Notes: generated from the sequence alone by a model not told the origin. A stretch of 14,491 nt of DNA from AC-32 sp035624425 (GCA_035624425.1 DASPRN010000052.1:1-14491), one strand, 5' to 3'. Numbered from the stretch's first letter, positions 1 to 7,772 are shown. Numbers and translations are program-made.

Positions 1-167
1 TCCGGCGTTCCGCGATCCGCAAGGCCGCGCGCGACCTGGTAGGCGACGACGAAGCCGAGCCAGATCGCCACCTGGCGCAGGAAGTCGCCACGTCCGCGCG
101 GCAGGAGCGAGGCACGGTGTCCTGCCTTGGGCTCTTTCGCATCGGACCAGGGAGTCGAGGTGGCCAT
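1..167 (-). CDS. N-terminus of a probable PAP2-superfamily membrane phosphatase (partial)
   Basis: The gene starts at ATG 167-165 and runs off the left edge; about 55 codons are visible. The N-terminus is a hydrophilic stretch of about 30 residues (MATSTPWSDAKEPK...), then LLPRGRGDFLRQ and a first hydrophobic segment (VAIWLGFVVAYQVARGLADRG, roughly residues 35-52). From memory, a basic 'RQ' stretch leading into this kind of first helix is typical of actinobacterial PAP2/inositolphosphotransferase-like proteins. The phosphatase motifs lie outside the window, so the family call is an inference. It lies 16 bases after the Lon-type protease stop on the same strand and is probably co-transcribed with it. 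A GAGG abuts the ATG with no spacer, so translation may be coupled to the upstream gene. It could be another small multi-pass membrane protein. Confidence 0.45.
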   Translation of the reverse strand, partial: MATSTPWSDAKEPKAGHRASLLPRGRGDFLRQVAIWLGFVVAYQVARGLADRGTP

Positions 168-183
168 CCTCGTCTGTGCCGGG

Positions 184-2670
184 TCAGCCGGAAAGCCCGG
201 GACGGCCCGAATGCGCTTCCGCTGGGCCCGGCGCGGCGCCGTCCGCCGAGACGAAGGCCCGAAGCCGCTCCGCGTAGCCTCGCAGACGCTCCTCCACGAG
301 CGCGTTGACCGTTCCCTCCGGATAGCTGCCGTCCGCCTGGCGCTCGCCCGCCGGGTGCGCGGTCAGCAGCTCGATGCCCTGGTCCACCGTCTCCACCGCC
401 CAGACGTGGAACCGGCCGGCCCGGACCGCCTCGACCACCTCGTCCTGCAACATCAGGTTCGGGAGGTTCGTGCGGGGAATGATCACGCCCTGCGCACCGC
501 TCAGCCCCTTCGCCTTGCAGGTCGCGAAGAAGCCCTCGATCTTGCGCGTGACGCCGCCGACGGCCTGCACCTCGCCGTGCTGGTTGACCGAACCGGTCAC
601 GGCGATCCCCTGTGCGAGAGGCAAGCCGGAGAGCGCCGAGAGGAGCGCGTAGAGCTCGGTGGAGGAGGCCGAGTCGCCTTCGACCTCGTCGTAGGATTGC
701 TCGAAGGTGAGCGTCGCCGAGAGCGCGAGCGGCAGCTCCTGGGCGTACTTCCCCGACAGGTAGCCGGTCAGGGTGAGCACGCCCTTGGAATGGATCGGCC
801 CCGACAGCTCGATCTCGCGCTCGATGCTCTGGACGGTTCCTCTCCCGAGCGAGACGCGAGCGGTCACCCGCGACGGGCGGCCGAAGCTGTAGTCCCCGAG
901 CTCGAGCACGCTGAGACCGTTCACCTGGCCGCACCGCGAGCCTGCGGTGTCGATCGCGATCGTCCCGTCCGCGATCAGCTCCCGGATTCGCTCCTCGAGC
1001 AGGTTCGAGCGGTACTCCTTCTCGGCTACGGCGCGGTCGACGTCCTCGGCCGTGACGAGCTCGTGGCCGGCCTTGCCCGCCCAGAAGCTCGCCTCCGTGA
1101 CGACGTCCGAGATCTCGAGCAGCCGGGTCGACAGCTTGCCCTGATGCTCACGCAGGCGTGCTCCGTGTTCGATCAGCAAGGCGACCGCCGAGCCGTCGAA
1201 GTGACGAAGCCCGGCGGTCTCGACGCAGCTCCGCACGAATGCGGCGTAGCCGGCGAAGTGCTCCTCGCTCCAATCCATCTCCGGTGCGAAGTCGCCCTTG
1301 ACCTTGAACAGCTCGCGGAAGTCCTCGTCGACCTGGTGGAGGAGCTGGTAGAGACGGGGCGAGCCGATCAGGACGACCTTCACGTCGAGCGGGATCGGCT
1401 CGGGCCGAAGCGTCGCGCTCGGGGCGGCGCTGAACTCCTCGCCCAGGTTCTCGATCCGCACCTCGCGGCCACGGAGCGCCCGCTTGAGCGCCTCCCACGA
1501 GAAGGGATGCCTGAGCACGTCGACCACCTCGAGCACGAGGAAGCCGCCGTTCGCGCGGTGCAGCGCTCCTGGCTTGATCTCCCGGAAGTCGGTCACCATC
1601 GAGCCGAAGGCGGCCCGGTACTCGATACGGCCGAGAAGGTTGTAGTAGGTCGGGTTGCGCTCGAGGACGAGCGGAGCGCCTCGGGTCTGGCCGTTGTCGA
1701 CGAAGACGTTCACGCGGTAGCGCGAGGTGCCGTCCCGCCGGCGCTCGCCGAACGGAAGCGGAAGCGGGCTCTCCTCCGCCCGGCGGAACTCGTCCAGGTG
1801 CTCGGGGACGTCCGCCTCCACCTGGGCGAGGTAGGAAAGCACCTCGGGTTCCTCGGCGTACCGGTCGCGCAGCTCCTGAACGAGCGGTCCGACGGCGAAG
1901 AGGGCAACCTCCCGCTCGAGCTCGCGAATCCGCTCGACGGTCTCCCTCTCGAGGCGGTGGAGACGATGGATGTAGGTTGCCGCCTCTTCCTGGAGCTCCC
2001 CCGTCGCGCGCGTGATTCGCTCCTGCTGCTCGGGGGGCAGGTGCTCGAACTGCTCCTTCGTGACGGGATGCCCGTCGAGGAGCGGCATCGTGGCGATGCC
2101 GACCGGGGTTATCTCGGCTTCGAACTCGCGCTCGCGCGCGAAGTTCCTCAGCTCCTCGGCGAGCAGATCTCGCTTCTTCCCGACCTCCGAGGCGACCTCC
2201 CGCTGGCGGCGCTCGTAGTCCTCGCTCTCGAAGACCTTCGGGATCTCCCGCCGCGCCGTCCGCACGAGCTCGTCCATGTCGCGTGCCAGCTCGCCGCCGC
2301 GTCCAGCCGGGAGCGTGATCGCGTTCGGCCGGTCGGGATCGGCGAAGTTGTGCACGTAGACCCAGTCCTGGGGGCTCGGCTTCGTGGCCGCGAAGCGTTC
2401 GAGGTAGTCGCGCACGGTGCTCAGTCGTCCCGAGCCGGGGACTCCCGCGACGAACAGGTTGTAGCCGAGCGTCTGGATCTCGAGGCCGAACTCGATCGCG
2501 GCCAGGGCTCGCGGCTGGCCGATGGTGCCGACCAGAGGCTCGACCTCCTCCGTCGTTCGAAACGGCAGCGTGCCCGGATCGAGCCGTCGCCTCAGCTGCT
2601 CCGGCTCCGGCTCGAGGCCCTGCCTTGCCTTGTGGGCCCGGCTGCCGGTCCGGCTCATGAGCGCCATCAT
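184..2670 (-). CDS. Lon-type ATP-dependent protease, AAA_32/YcbZ (LonB-like) family
   Basis: A large cytoplasmic protease of about 828 residues, in line with the roughly 800 of the YcbZ-like Lon family (not classical LonA; no LonA N-domain). Order: a short lead (LDPGTLPFRTTEEVEPLVGTIGQPRA), a P-loop-like GVPGSGRLS near residues 76-84, an inserted charged coiled-coil region (about 135-275), a Walker-B-like GGFLVLEVVD near 376-385, and the C-terminal Lon peptidase domain. The Ser-Lys dyad is visible as the Ser of EGDSASS (near 668) and the Lys of GGVTRKIEGFF (near 711). The P-loop has Arg where Lys is usual, and Walker B ends in Glu. Three in-frame ATGs lie at 2670, 2667 and 2658. AGGG sits 1, 4 and 13 bases ahead of them, so the exact start is uncertain within four codons. 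It follows the epimerase gene by 46 bases and precedes the PAP2-like gene by 16. Confidence 0.88.
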   Translation of the reverse strand: MMALMSRTGSRAHKARQGLEPEPEQLRRRLDPGTLPFRTTEEVEPLVGTIGQPRALAAIEFGLEIQTLGYNLFVAGVPGSGRLSTVRDYLERFAATKPSPQDWVYVHNFADPDRPNAITLPAGRGGELARDMDELVRTARREIPKVFESEDYERRQREVASEVGKKRDLLAEELRNFAREREFEAEITPVGIATMPLLDGHPVTKEQFEHLPPEQQERITRATGELQEEAATYIHRLHRLERETVERIRELEREVALFAVGPLVQELRDRYAEEPEVLSYLAQVEADVPEHLDEFRRAEESPLPLPFGERRRDGTSRYRVNVFVDNGQTRGAPLVLERNPTYYNLLGRIEYRAAFGSMVTDFREIKPGALHRANGGFLVLEVVDVLRHPFSWEALKRALRGREVRIENLGEEFSAAPSATLRPEPIPLDVKVVLIGSPRLYQLLHQVDEDFRELFKVKGDFAPEMDWSEEHFAGYAAFVRSCVETAGLRHFDGSAVALLIEHGARLREHQGKLSTRLLEISDVVTEASFWAGKAGHELVTAEDVDRAVAEKEYRSNLLEERIRELIADGTIAIDTAGSRCGQVNGLSVLELGDYSFGRPSRVTARVSLGRGTVQSIEREIELSGPIHSKGVLTLTGYLSGKYAQELPLALSATLTFEQSYDEVEGDSASSTELYALLSALSGLPLAQGIAVTGSVNQHGEVQAVGGVTRKIEGFFATCKAKGLSGAQGVIIPRTNLPNLMLQDEVVEAVRAGRFHVWAVETVDQGIELLTAHPAGERQADGSYPEGTVNALVEERLRGYAERLRAFVSADGAAPGPAEAHSGRPGLSG

Positions 2671-2716
2671 GCCCTGAGACGACAGGGCGTGCCATCGTGG
2701 AAAACCCGACGCCTGC

Positions 2717-3664
2717 TCAGGGATCACCCCGATGGTCGGCGATCGTGTCGGCGATCGTCTCGGCGAGCGGGCGTGTACGGAAGCCGAGCTCACGCTCCGC
2801 TTTCGCCGGCGTGTAGAACCACCAGTTCGAGGCGGCACGGACCTGGTCGGGGCTCACCGGCCCGGGCAGGGCGGCGGCGGCCACGGCGAGCGTGGCAGGA
2901 AGCGGGACGGTCCGGCGGCGCAGGCCCGAAACCGATGCGATCAGCTCGAAGAACGCCGGCCAGCCGAGATTTCCTGCCTCAGCCGTGAGGATCGTCCGCT
3001 CGCCGGCTCGGCCGCGGTCTGCGAGCGCCACGAGACCGCGCGCCACGTCCCGCACGTCGACGAAGGAGAGCCCGCCCCTGGTCGTGAAGCGCAGCTTGCC
3101 CGCGAGATAGGCGAGGACGGGCCAGGTCGAAACCCGGTGGAGATCGCCCGGGCCGAGCAGGAAACCCGGATTCGCGACCACGACGTCCAGGCCCGCGGCG
3201 GCAGCCTCGAGCGCGAGGAGCTCGCCTTCGCGCTTGGTGGCCGCGTACGGCAACCGGGCCGCAGCCGCCGGGAACTCCTGGTCCTCGTCTGCGGGACGGT
3301 GGGGCGAGGAGGCAGGACCGATCGCGGCCACGCTCGACACGTGCACGACGCGCGCCGTGGGCTCGACCGAGGCGAGCAGCCGCCGCGTTGCATCCACGTT
3401 CACCGCTCGCATCTCCGGAAGGCGCCGGCGCTCGTGCGAGACGATCCCGGCGAGGTGGAAGACCAGCTCGCAGCCGGCGGTGGCCTTCTGGAGGTCGCCG
3501 CCCTCCCGTACGTCGCCCTCGACGATCTCGGCGTCCAGCTCGCGGAGCGCGCCCGGAGGCGCGCCCGGGCGGGCGAGGACGCGGACCCGGTCGCCCCGGT
3601 CGACGAGCAGGCGTGCGAGATGCTGCCCGAGGAAGCCGGTCGCCCCGGTGACGAGCGTCGTCAC
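2717..3664 (-). CDS. NAD(P)-dependent epimerase/dehydratase, extended SDR family
   Basis: A 315-residue Rossmann-fold enzyme of usual extended-SDR length. The N-terminal dinucleotide-binding motif TGATGFLG is at residues 6-13 and the acidic EGDV at 49-52. The catalytic Ser lies in VHVSSVAAIG (109-116), and the Tyr-x-x-x-Lys pair is Y140/K144 in PYAATK. NPGFLLGPGD (165-174) is the usual substrate-side loop. The style resembles dihydroflavonol-4-reductase-like and hopanoid-associated sugar epimerases (HpnA type), but the substrate cannot be read from sequence. The start is GTG at 3664, chosen because MTTLVTGATG is the normal N-terminus; no clear ribosome binding site precedes it. It begins 21 bases after the aldolase-type gene and ends 46 bases before the Lon-type gene, all on one strand, so an operon is likely. 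Confidence 0.9.
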   Translation of the reverse strand: MTTLVTGATGFLGQHLARLLVDRGDRVRVLARPGAPPGALRELDAEIVEGDVREGGDLQKATAGCELVFHLAGIVSHERRRLPEMRAVNVDATRRLLASVEPTARVVHVSSVAAIGPASSPHRPADEDQEFPAAAARLPYAATKREGELLALEAAAAGLDVVVANPGFLLGPGDLHRVSTWPVLAYLAGKLRFTTRGGLSFVDVRDVARGLVALADRGRAGERTILTAEAGNLGWPAFFELIASVSGLRRRTVPLPATLAVAAAALPGPVSPDQVRAASNWWFYTPAKAERELGFRTRPLAETIADTIADHRGDP

Positions 3665-3685
3665 GCGCGCGTCAGGAGGCGGCGC

Positions 3686-4804
3686 TCACGTCATCGGGAC
3701 TGACCGGAGCAGGCGCGGCTCGATCCGGTCGAGGATCTCGCCCAGGCTCTCTCCGGTCGCCGTGATGCCGTGGTTGCGCAGGCCGACGACGGCGTGTGCG
3801 GGATCGGGAGCGGCGGCGACGAGGCCCGCCACGCTGGACGCGAGCTCGGCGGTGCCGCAGGGGAAGTTGACGTCGGTCGCGGCGATCCCCTCCATCCAGG
3901 CATGGACGTGGAGGATCGCCCCGACACCGGGGTTCTCCCGGTAGATCATCCAGTGCTCTATCGCATCGACCGACACCCGCCGCGGCTCCACCGTCGGCGG
4001 CACGCTGAGGACTATCCGGCCCGCCCGTTCGTCGAACCCGGAGACGAGGAGGATGTCGCGTCCGGGAACGGCGAGCTTGCTCTTGTCGACGCCGCTCGCG
4101 CTCATCCAGAAGCGGCCCTCGTCCTTGCGCGCCGACAGGTTCCCGTACGAGAGGCCGCCGATCGAGTAGAGGTGGGCGATGTGGCGGAGCTCGCGCTCGC
4201 CGAGCAGCTCCTCGACCGGGAACGGCGCCGGCAGCAGGCCCAACCGGTCGAGTCGCCTGCCCGCCTCGCAGATCTGCTCCGTCAGCTCATCGCCTTGCCA
4301 CAGCTCCGGCTCGAGGTCGGTGCGGAACTCGTTGTCGATCACCAGCCTCGCCGTCGCGAGCGGCCGGAGACGCGCCAGCACCGCGGAGGCGAGCTCGCCG
4401 TCGTGCCCCGGAACCAGGTAGTAGCCGCGCTCCATGGTCGTGAAGAGGACGCCCCGGCCGGGGACGAGGCAGAGGCTGATGTTCGCGAGCGCGCGGACGA
4501 GCATCGGGTACGTGTCGCGCAGGCCCTCCTCGGCGCTCTGCGGGAGGTCGGGCCGGCTCCAGAGGGCGGCGACGAAGGTGCCGCGCGAGTGCCGGCGGAA
4601 GGGGTGCGGGCGCTCGGGATCGGTGAGGAGGATCACGATGCCCGCCTCGGTCTCGTCGTCGGCACACACGAAGCCCGCGCCCTCGAGCGCTCCGGCCAGC
4701 TGCTCGACGAAGAGCGCAAGCGGCGGCTCCGCCGATCCGACGATCGCAAAGGAGCCCCCGGCGGTGGCGGGCTCGCCGAGCGCCGGCTGTGTGCTCACGG
4801 CCAT
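3686..4804 (-). CDS. Class II aldolase/adducin-domain protein with an N-terminal extension
   Basis: A 372-residue protein. The C-terminal part (about 175-365) is a class II aldolase/adducin domain, the fold of zinc-dependent fuculose- and ribulose-phosphate aldolases and epimerases. Visible signatures are GGLSYGNLSAR (216-226), SASGVDKSKL (235-244), the metal-binding HVH at 299-301 and the third His in GLRNHG (341-346). All three expected metal ligands are therefore present. The first 170 residues are an additional alpha/beta region that I do not recognise (FAIVGSAEPPLALFVEQLAGAL, VILLTDPERPHPF, LVPGRGVLFTT); free-standing aldolases of this family are only about 210-250 residues. ATG 4804 is preceded by AGGCGG at good spacing. 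The gene overlaps the end of the small basic ORF by 10 bases. The substrate is unknown. Confidence 0.85.
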   Translation of the reverse strand: MAVSTQPALGEPATAGGSFAIVGSAEPPLALFVEQLAGALEGAGFVCADDETEAGIVILLTDPERPHPFRRHSRGTFVAALWSRPDLPQSAEEGLRDTYPMLVRALANISLCLVPGRGVLFTTMERGYYLVPGHDGELASAVLARLRPLATARLVIDNEFRTDLEPELWQGDELTEQICEAGRRLDRLGLLPAPFPVEELLGERELRHIAHLYSIGGLSYGNLSARKDEGRFWMSASGVDKSKLAVPGRDILLVSGFDERAGRIVLSVPPTVEPRRVSVDAIEHWMIYRENPGVGAILHVHAWMEGIAATDVNFPCGTAELASSVAGLVAAAPDPAHAVVGLRNHGITATGESLGEILDRIEPRLLRSVPMT

Positions 4805-4965
4805 GAAGCCGCCTGTTCACGAGAATGCTTGGGCCTGTTCTCCAGGCGCCTCAGCTGCTTGTTCTGCAGATGGCTCGCCCAGGCGCCGGATTCGTGGTCG
4901 CGCCGCGTCTTGCCCATCCGCATGGGGCGGGGTCGACGCTGTCCTCTGCCACCGCGGTGGGCCAT
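4795..4965 (-). CDS. Small basic protein, 56 residues, unknown function
   Basis: A short ORF that I do not recognise (MAHRGGRGQRRPRPMRMGKT... ending REQAASWP). It is very rich in Arg with several Lys and His, has no hydrophobic segment, and would suit nucleic-acid or ribosome binding, though that is only inference. Support: a strong GGAGGAGG (4969-4976 on the plus strand, read in reverse) three bases before the ATG; a stop that overlaps the aldolase-type ATG by 10 bases, typical of translational coupling; a CCCCGATG element 52 bases upstream; and Lys/Asn/Gln content (HLQNKQLRRLENRPKHSREQ) unusual for a chance frame in GC-rich DNA. Against it: the frame stays open far upstream, as high-GC antisense frames often do, and I know no homolog. 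Confidence 0.5.
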   Translation of the reverse strand: MAHRGGRGQRRPRPMRMGKTRRDHESGAWASHLQNKQLRRLENRPKHSREQAASWP

Positions 4966-5017
4966 CGGCCTCCTCCGTCGCCGTCGCGACGATGTTCTGC
5001 GAGCTCGGGGCCGCAGG

Positions 5018-5025
5018 CATCGGGG
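5018..5025 (-). promoter_or_regulatory. CCCCGATG element upstream of the small basic ORF/aldolase/Lon run
   Basis: A minus-strand CCCCGATG ends 52 bases before the ATG of the small basic ORF at 4965, so it could serve the whole minus-strand gene run. It lies back to back with the plus-strand copy at 5112, with 86 bases between them. On the minus strand a GTTT sits about 21 bases upstream (a possible -35-like sequence), but this is not shared by the other copies. Confidence 0.45.
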
Positions 5026-5111
5026 GAAGCCGCGATTCCAGGAGCGGCAAACTACCGAGCGGGGAGCGCTTCCAACACTGCGGACATTCCCTCGCTCTCG
5101 GTAAGCAATCA

Positions 5112-5119
5112 CCCCGATG
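5112..5119 (+). promoter_or_regulatory. CCCCGATG element upstream of archease-rtcB
   Basis: An exact copy of the octamer (AATCACCCCGATGACG) ends 32 bases before the archease GTG at 5152, in the direction of transcription. The rest of the divergent gap (4966-5151) shows no other repeat or hairpin that I can support. Confidence 0.5.
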
Positions 5120-5151
5120 ACGCTCGGATCCGCCGGCGGCAAGCTGCTTTC

Positions 5152-5547
5152 GTGGCGTATCGGTTCGTTGAGCACACCGGCGAAATCGAGGTCGAGCTCG
5201 CCGCGGCGAGCGAGGCCGACATCTTCGAGGCTGCGCTGGCCGCCCTCGCCGATCTGGTGAACCCGGGCCCGGGAGGCGCTGCGGTCTCCCACGAGATCGA
5301 GCTCGCGGAGCACGACCACGCGCTCCTGTTGGTCGACTGGCTGAGCGAGCTCGTCTTCCTCGCCGAGGTGGCGGGATTCGTGCCCGAGCACATCGCCTCG
5401 TTCGAGCTCGGCGAGGACCGTCTGAGGGCAACCGTCGAGGGTCGCCGCGACCACCCGCGCCACCTGGTCAAGGCGGTCACACTCAACAAGCTCGCGCTCG
5501 AGCAAGAGGGAGGAAGGTGGCATGGCCGTGTCGTCCTCGACGTCTGA
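5152..5547 (+). CDS. Archease (RtcB activator)
   Basis: A 131-residue archease-fold protein, close to the roughly 140 usual for the family. Archease speeds guanylylation and turnover of the RNA ligase RtcB, encoded immediately downstream. The visible family pattern is the N-terminal AYRFVEHTGEIEVEL (the HT-D/E-I motif), the ADIFEAALAALADLV helix, LLVDWLSELVFL, VKAVTLNKL, and the C-terminal VVLDV with the conserved terminal Asp. The HTGE form, with Glu where archaeal members have Asp, is common in bacterial archeases as far as I recall. The frame is open back to 4825, but the upstream part is low-complexity and lies in the divergent promoter region. GTG 5152 gives the usual (M)AYRF start, with only a weak GGCAAG upstream. 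The gene overlaps rtcB by 26 bases, indicating coupled expression. Confidence 0.9.
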   Translation: MAYRFVEHTGEIEVELAAASEADIFEAALAALADLVNPGPGGAAVSHEIELAEHDHALLLVDWLSELVFLAEVAGFVPEHIASFELGEDRLRATVEGRRDHPRHLVKAVTLNKLALEQEGGRWHGRVVLDV

Positions 5548-6967
5548 GCTCGTCCGCGTGGACGAGACCTGCTGGGAGATCCCCGCCGACGCGCGCCCGG
5601 ACATGCGCGTGCCCGCGCGGGTCTTCGCCGACCGCGAATTGCTCGATGCGATCGTCGGCGACCAGTCGCTCGAGCAGCTCCAGAACGTCGCGACCCTGCC
5701 GGGAATCGTCGGCGCTGCGCTCGCCATGCCGGACATCCACCAGGGCTACGGCTTCCCGGTCGGCGGCGTCGCGGCGATGGAGCTTCCGGACGGCGTCGTC
5801 TCGCCCGGCGGCGTCGGCTACGACATCAACTGCGGCGTGCGCCTGCTGGTGCTGCCCCTCTCGCAGACGGAGCTGGGCGCTCGGCGGGAACCGCTCGTGC
5901 ACGAGCTCTCGCGCGCGATCCCGGCGGGGACCGGCAGGCACGGCCCGCTGCGCCTCTCCCGGTCGCAGCTGAACGTCGTTCTGCACGAAGGGCCACGGGC
6001 GCTCGTCGCCCGCGGCATCGGCTGCGAGGACGACGTCGAGCGCACCGAGTCGGAGGGCTGCCTGCCCGGCGCCGAACCGGCGGCAGTCTCCGACCGTGCC
6101 TACGAGCGCGGGGCCGGCCAGCTCGGCACAGCCGGCTCGGGCAATCACTTCGTCGAGCTACAGCGGGTCGATCACCTCTTCGACGGGGATGCGGCGCGTG
6201 CCTTCGGCCTCGCCGAGGATGGGCTGACGGTCCTCATCCATTCCGGCTCGCGCGGCCTCGGTCACCAGGTCTGCACCGACCACGTGCGCGTGATGGATTC
6301 CGCTCGCTCCCGCTACGGGTTCGCCCCGCCCGACCGTCAGCTCGCCTGCGCGCCGGCCTCCTCTCCCGAGGGCAGGGCCTACCTCGGCGCGATGGCCGCG
6401 GCCGCCAACTTCGCCTTCGCCAACCGGCACGCGATGGCGCACGCGGTCAGAGAGGCGCTCGCGCAGGTGCTCGGCGCGGAGGTCGCCGAGCAGACCCGGC
6501 AGGTCTACGACGTCGCCCACAACGTCGCCAAGGTCGAGCGCGACGGCGGTCGCGACCTCCTCGTGCACCGCAAGGGCGCAACGCGAGCCTTCCCGGCCGG
6601 GTCGGACGAGATCCCTGCCGACTTCCGGACCGTCGGCCAGCCCGTTTTCATCCCGGGCAGCATGGGCACCGCGAGCTTCGTGCTCGCGGGCGAGCCGGGC
6701 TCGCTGGAGCGCTCCTTCGGCACGACCTGCCACGGCGCCGGCCGCGCGATGTCCCGCACCCGCGCCCGCAAGCGGATCGGCGGTGCCGAGCTCCGCCGCC
6801 AGCTCGAAGCACAGGGGATCGTCGTCCGCTGCCCCTCGAACAGAGGCCTCGCCGAGGAAGCGCCCTTCGCCTACAAGGACGTCGAGCGGGTCGTCGAGGT
6901 CGTCGAGCGGGCCGGCCTGGCGCGCCGGGTCGCGCGACTGGTACCGATCGGCGTCGTCAAGGGCTAG
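5522..6967 (+). CDS. rtcB: RNA-splicing ligase RtcB (3'-phosphate/5'-OH RNA ligase)
   Basis: A full-length RtcB of 481 residues, a GTP- and Mn-dependent ligase that joins RNA 2',3'-cyclic phosphate or 3'-phosphate ends to 5'-OH ends through a His-GMP intermediate. All active-site landmarks are visible: PDIHQGYGFPVGG (70-82), GVGYDINCGVR with Asp101 and Cys104, GSGNHFVE with His209, IHSGSRGLGH with His240, DVAHN with His333, and the guanylated His404 in FGTTCHGAGRAMSR. The C-terminus is the usual YKDVERVVEVVERAGLARRVARLVPIGVVKG-like end. ATG 5522 follows a good GGGAGGAAGG ribosome binding site and overlaps the archease reading frame. In bacteria this pair serves RNA repair, for example of tRNA or rRNA cut under stress; the substrate here is unknown. 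Confidence 0.97.
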   Translation: MAVSSSTSELVRVDETCWEIPADARPDMRVPARVFADRELLDAIVGDQSLEQLQNVATLPGIVGAALAMPDIHQGYGFPVGGVAAMELPDGVVSPGGVGYDINCGVRLLVLPLSQTELGARREPLVHELSRAIPAGTGRHGPLRLSRSQLNVVLHEGPRALVARGIGCEDDVERTESEGCLPGAEPAAVSDRAYERGAGQLGTAGSGNHFVELQRVDHLFDGDAARAFGLAEDGLTVLIHSGSRGLGHQVCTDHVRVMDSARSRYGFAPPDRQLACAPASSPEGRAYLGAMAAAANFAFANRHAMAHAVREALAQVLGAEVAEQTRQVYDVAHNVAKVERDGGRDLLVHRKGATRAFPAGSDEIPADFRTVGQPVFIPGSMGTASFVLAGEPGSLERSFGTTCHGAGRAMSRTRARKRIGGAELRRQLEAQGIVVRCPSNRGLAEEAPFAYKDVERVVEVVERAGLARRVARLVPIGVVKG

Positions 6968-7040
6968 ACAACGCCTTCCGCGCGACGCTTGCCCGGGCCC
7001 GACGGGGCTCAGTAGTTCCGAGCACCGGATGGCGGGGCGA

Positions 7041-7048
7041 CCCCGATG
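7041..7048 (+). promoter_or_regulatory. CCCCGATG element upstream of the lipoprotein gene
   Basis: An exact copy in GGGGCGACCCCGATGCAC ends 97 bases before ATG 7146, the longest spacing of the set. Downstream of it are AT-richer hexamers (GGATAC, AACTAG) that could be a -10 sequence. The gap follows the rtcB stop by 73 bases. Confidence 0.45.
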
Positions 7049-7145
7049 CACACCGCCCTGGATACCCGGAAACTAGAGTCGTCGACTGCCCTTGGTGCGG
7101 TCGAATGCTGGTTCGTCCGCGGCGGGGGCGAAGGAAGTGATTTCC

Positions 7146-7772
7146 ATGCATACGGCATCGAGGAGATGGCGTGTGTACCTGTTCGCCTTGTTGGCGGGGC
7201 TGGTGTTCGCAGTCGCCGGCGTCGCGGCGGGATGCGGGAGCACGAAGACGGTCACGAAGACCGTCGGGACGACCGTGACGAAGACCGCGACTGTCGCCAG
7301 CGCTTCGACGTCGGAGACAACGCCGTTGCTCTCCGTGCAGCTCCCGCCGGCCGCGCCGGCAGGCCAGATGGTGCTCTACGGGCACATCAAGTCGCTGACG
7401 CAGAAGAGCGGCCGCTTCGAGATGCGCTTCGATCCTGCCTGGCGGCTCACCGGAGTTGCGGCGGAGCATGCGGCTGTCGAGGACGGGGCAACCTCGCCCG
7501 GGCAAGGGGTTCCGAACGACAACTACACCGTCGACGAGGGCCACCGACTGCTGACGTACGTCGTCGACGCGAACGCGCCGGTGACGATCGTCATTGCAGG
7601 AGCGGGACAGGCGAGGAGCAGCGTCTCCGAGCTGACCCAGCTCTTCAACGGCAAGAACCCCAATCACCGCGCTCTGATGGGCGGCGGAATCCGCGGGTTC
7701 GGCTTTTGGGTTCGCATCGGCGACAAGTATCCGAACCCTGTCCTCTCGCTTGACCAGCAGTACCAGCCTTAG
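7146..7772 (+). CDS. Putative lipoprotein with Thr/Val-rich linker, unknown function
   Basis: A 208-residue protein that I cannot assign to a named family. The N-terminus has a signal-peptide pattern: basic MHTASRRWR, a hydrophobic core VYLFALLAGLVFAVAG, then VAAGC with Cys30 as the probable lipidated residue (an acceptable though not ideal lipobox). A Thr/Lys/Val-rich linker follows (STKTVTKTVGTTVTKTATV, about 32-50). The remainder (about 70-208) looks like a beta-rich extracytoplasmic domain with PNDNYTVDEGHRLLTYVV near 123-140. It should be membrane-anchored and face outward. ATG 7146 is preceded by AAGGAAG at 8 bases; an in-frame start at 7092 would place 18 hydrophilic residues ahead of the signal peptide and is less likely. 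A CCCCGATG element lies 97 bases upstream. Confidence 0.75.
   Translation: MHTASRRWRVYLFALLAGLVFAVAGVAAGCGSTKTVTKTVGTTVTKTATVASASTSETTPLLSVQLPPAAPAGQMVLYGHIKSLTQKSGRFEMRFDPAWRLTGVAAEHAAVEDGATSPGQGVPNDNYTVDEGHRLLTYVVDANAPVTIVIAGAGQARSSVSELTQLFNGKNPNHRALMGGGIRGFGFWVRIGDKYPNPVLSLDQQYQP

Noticed and set aside
2727..2734. Another CCCCGATG on the plus strand
   Set aside because: It lies inside the minus-strand epimerase coding sequence near its C-terminus and points to no plus-strand gene; about one chance copy is expected.
127..2988. Very long plus-strand open frame (953 codons) antisense to the Lon-type gene
   Set aside because: It mirrors the codon pattern of the well-supported minus-strand protease, reads as Arg/Glu/Leu/Asp-rich sequence without domains, and runs through into the epimerase gene. 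Typical high-GC shadow.
4825..5151. In-frame N-terminal extension of the archease back to ATG 4825
   Set aside because: It adds 109 low-complexity residues, crosses the divergent promoter region and overlaps the opposite small ORF; archeases begin at the AYRF strand.
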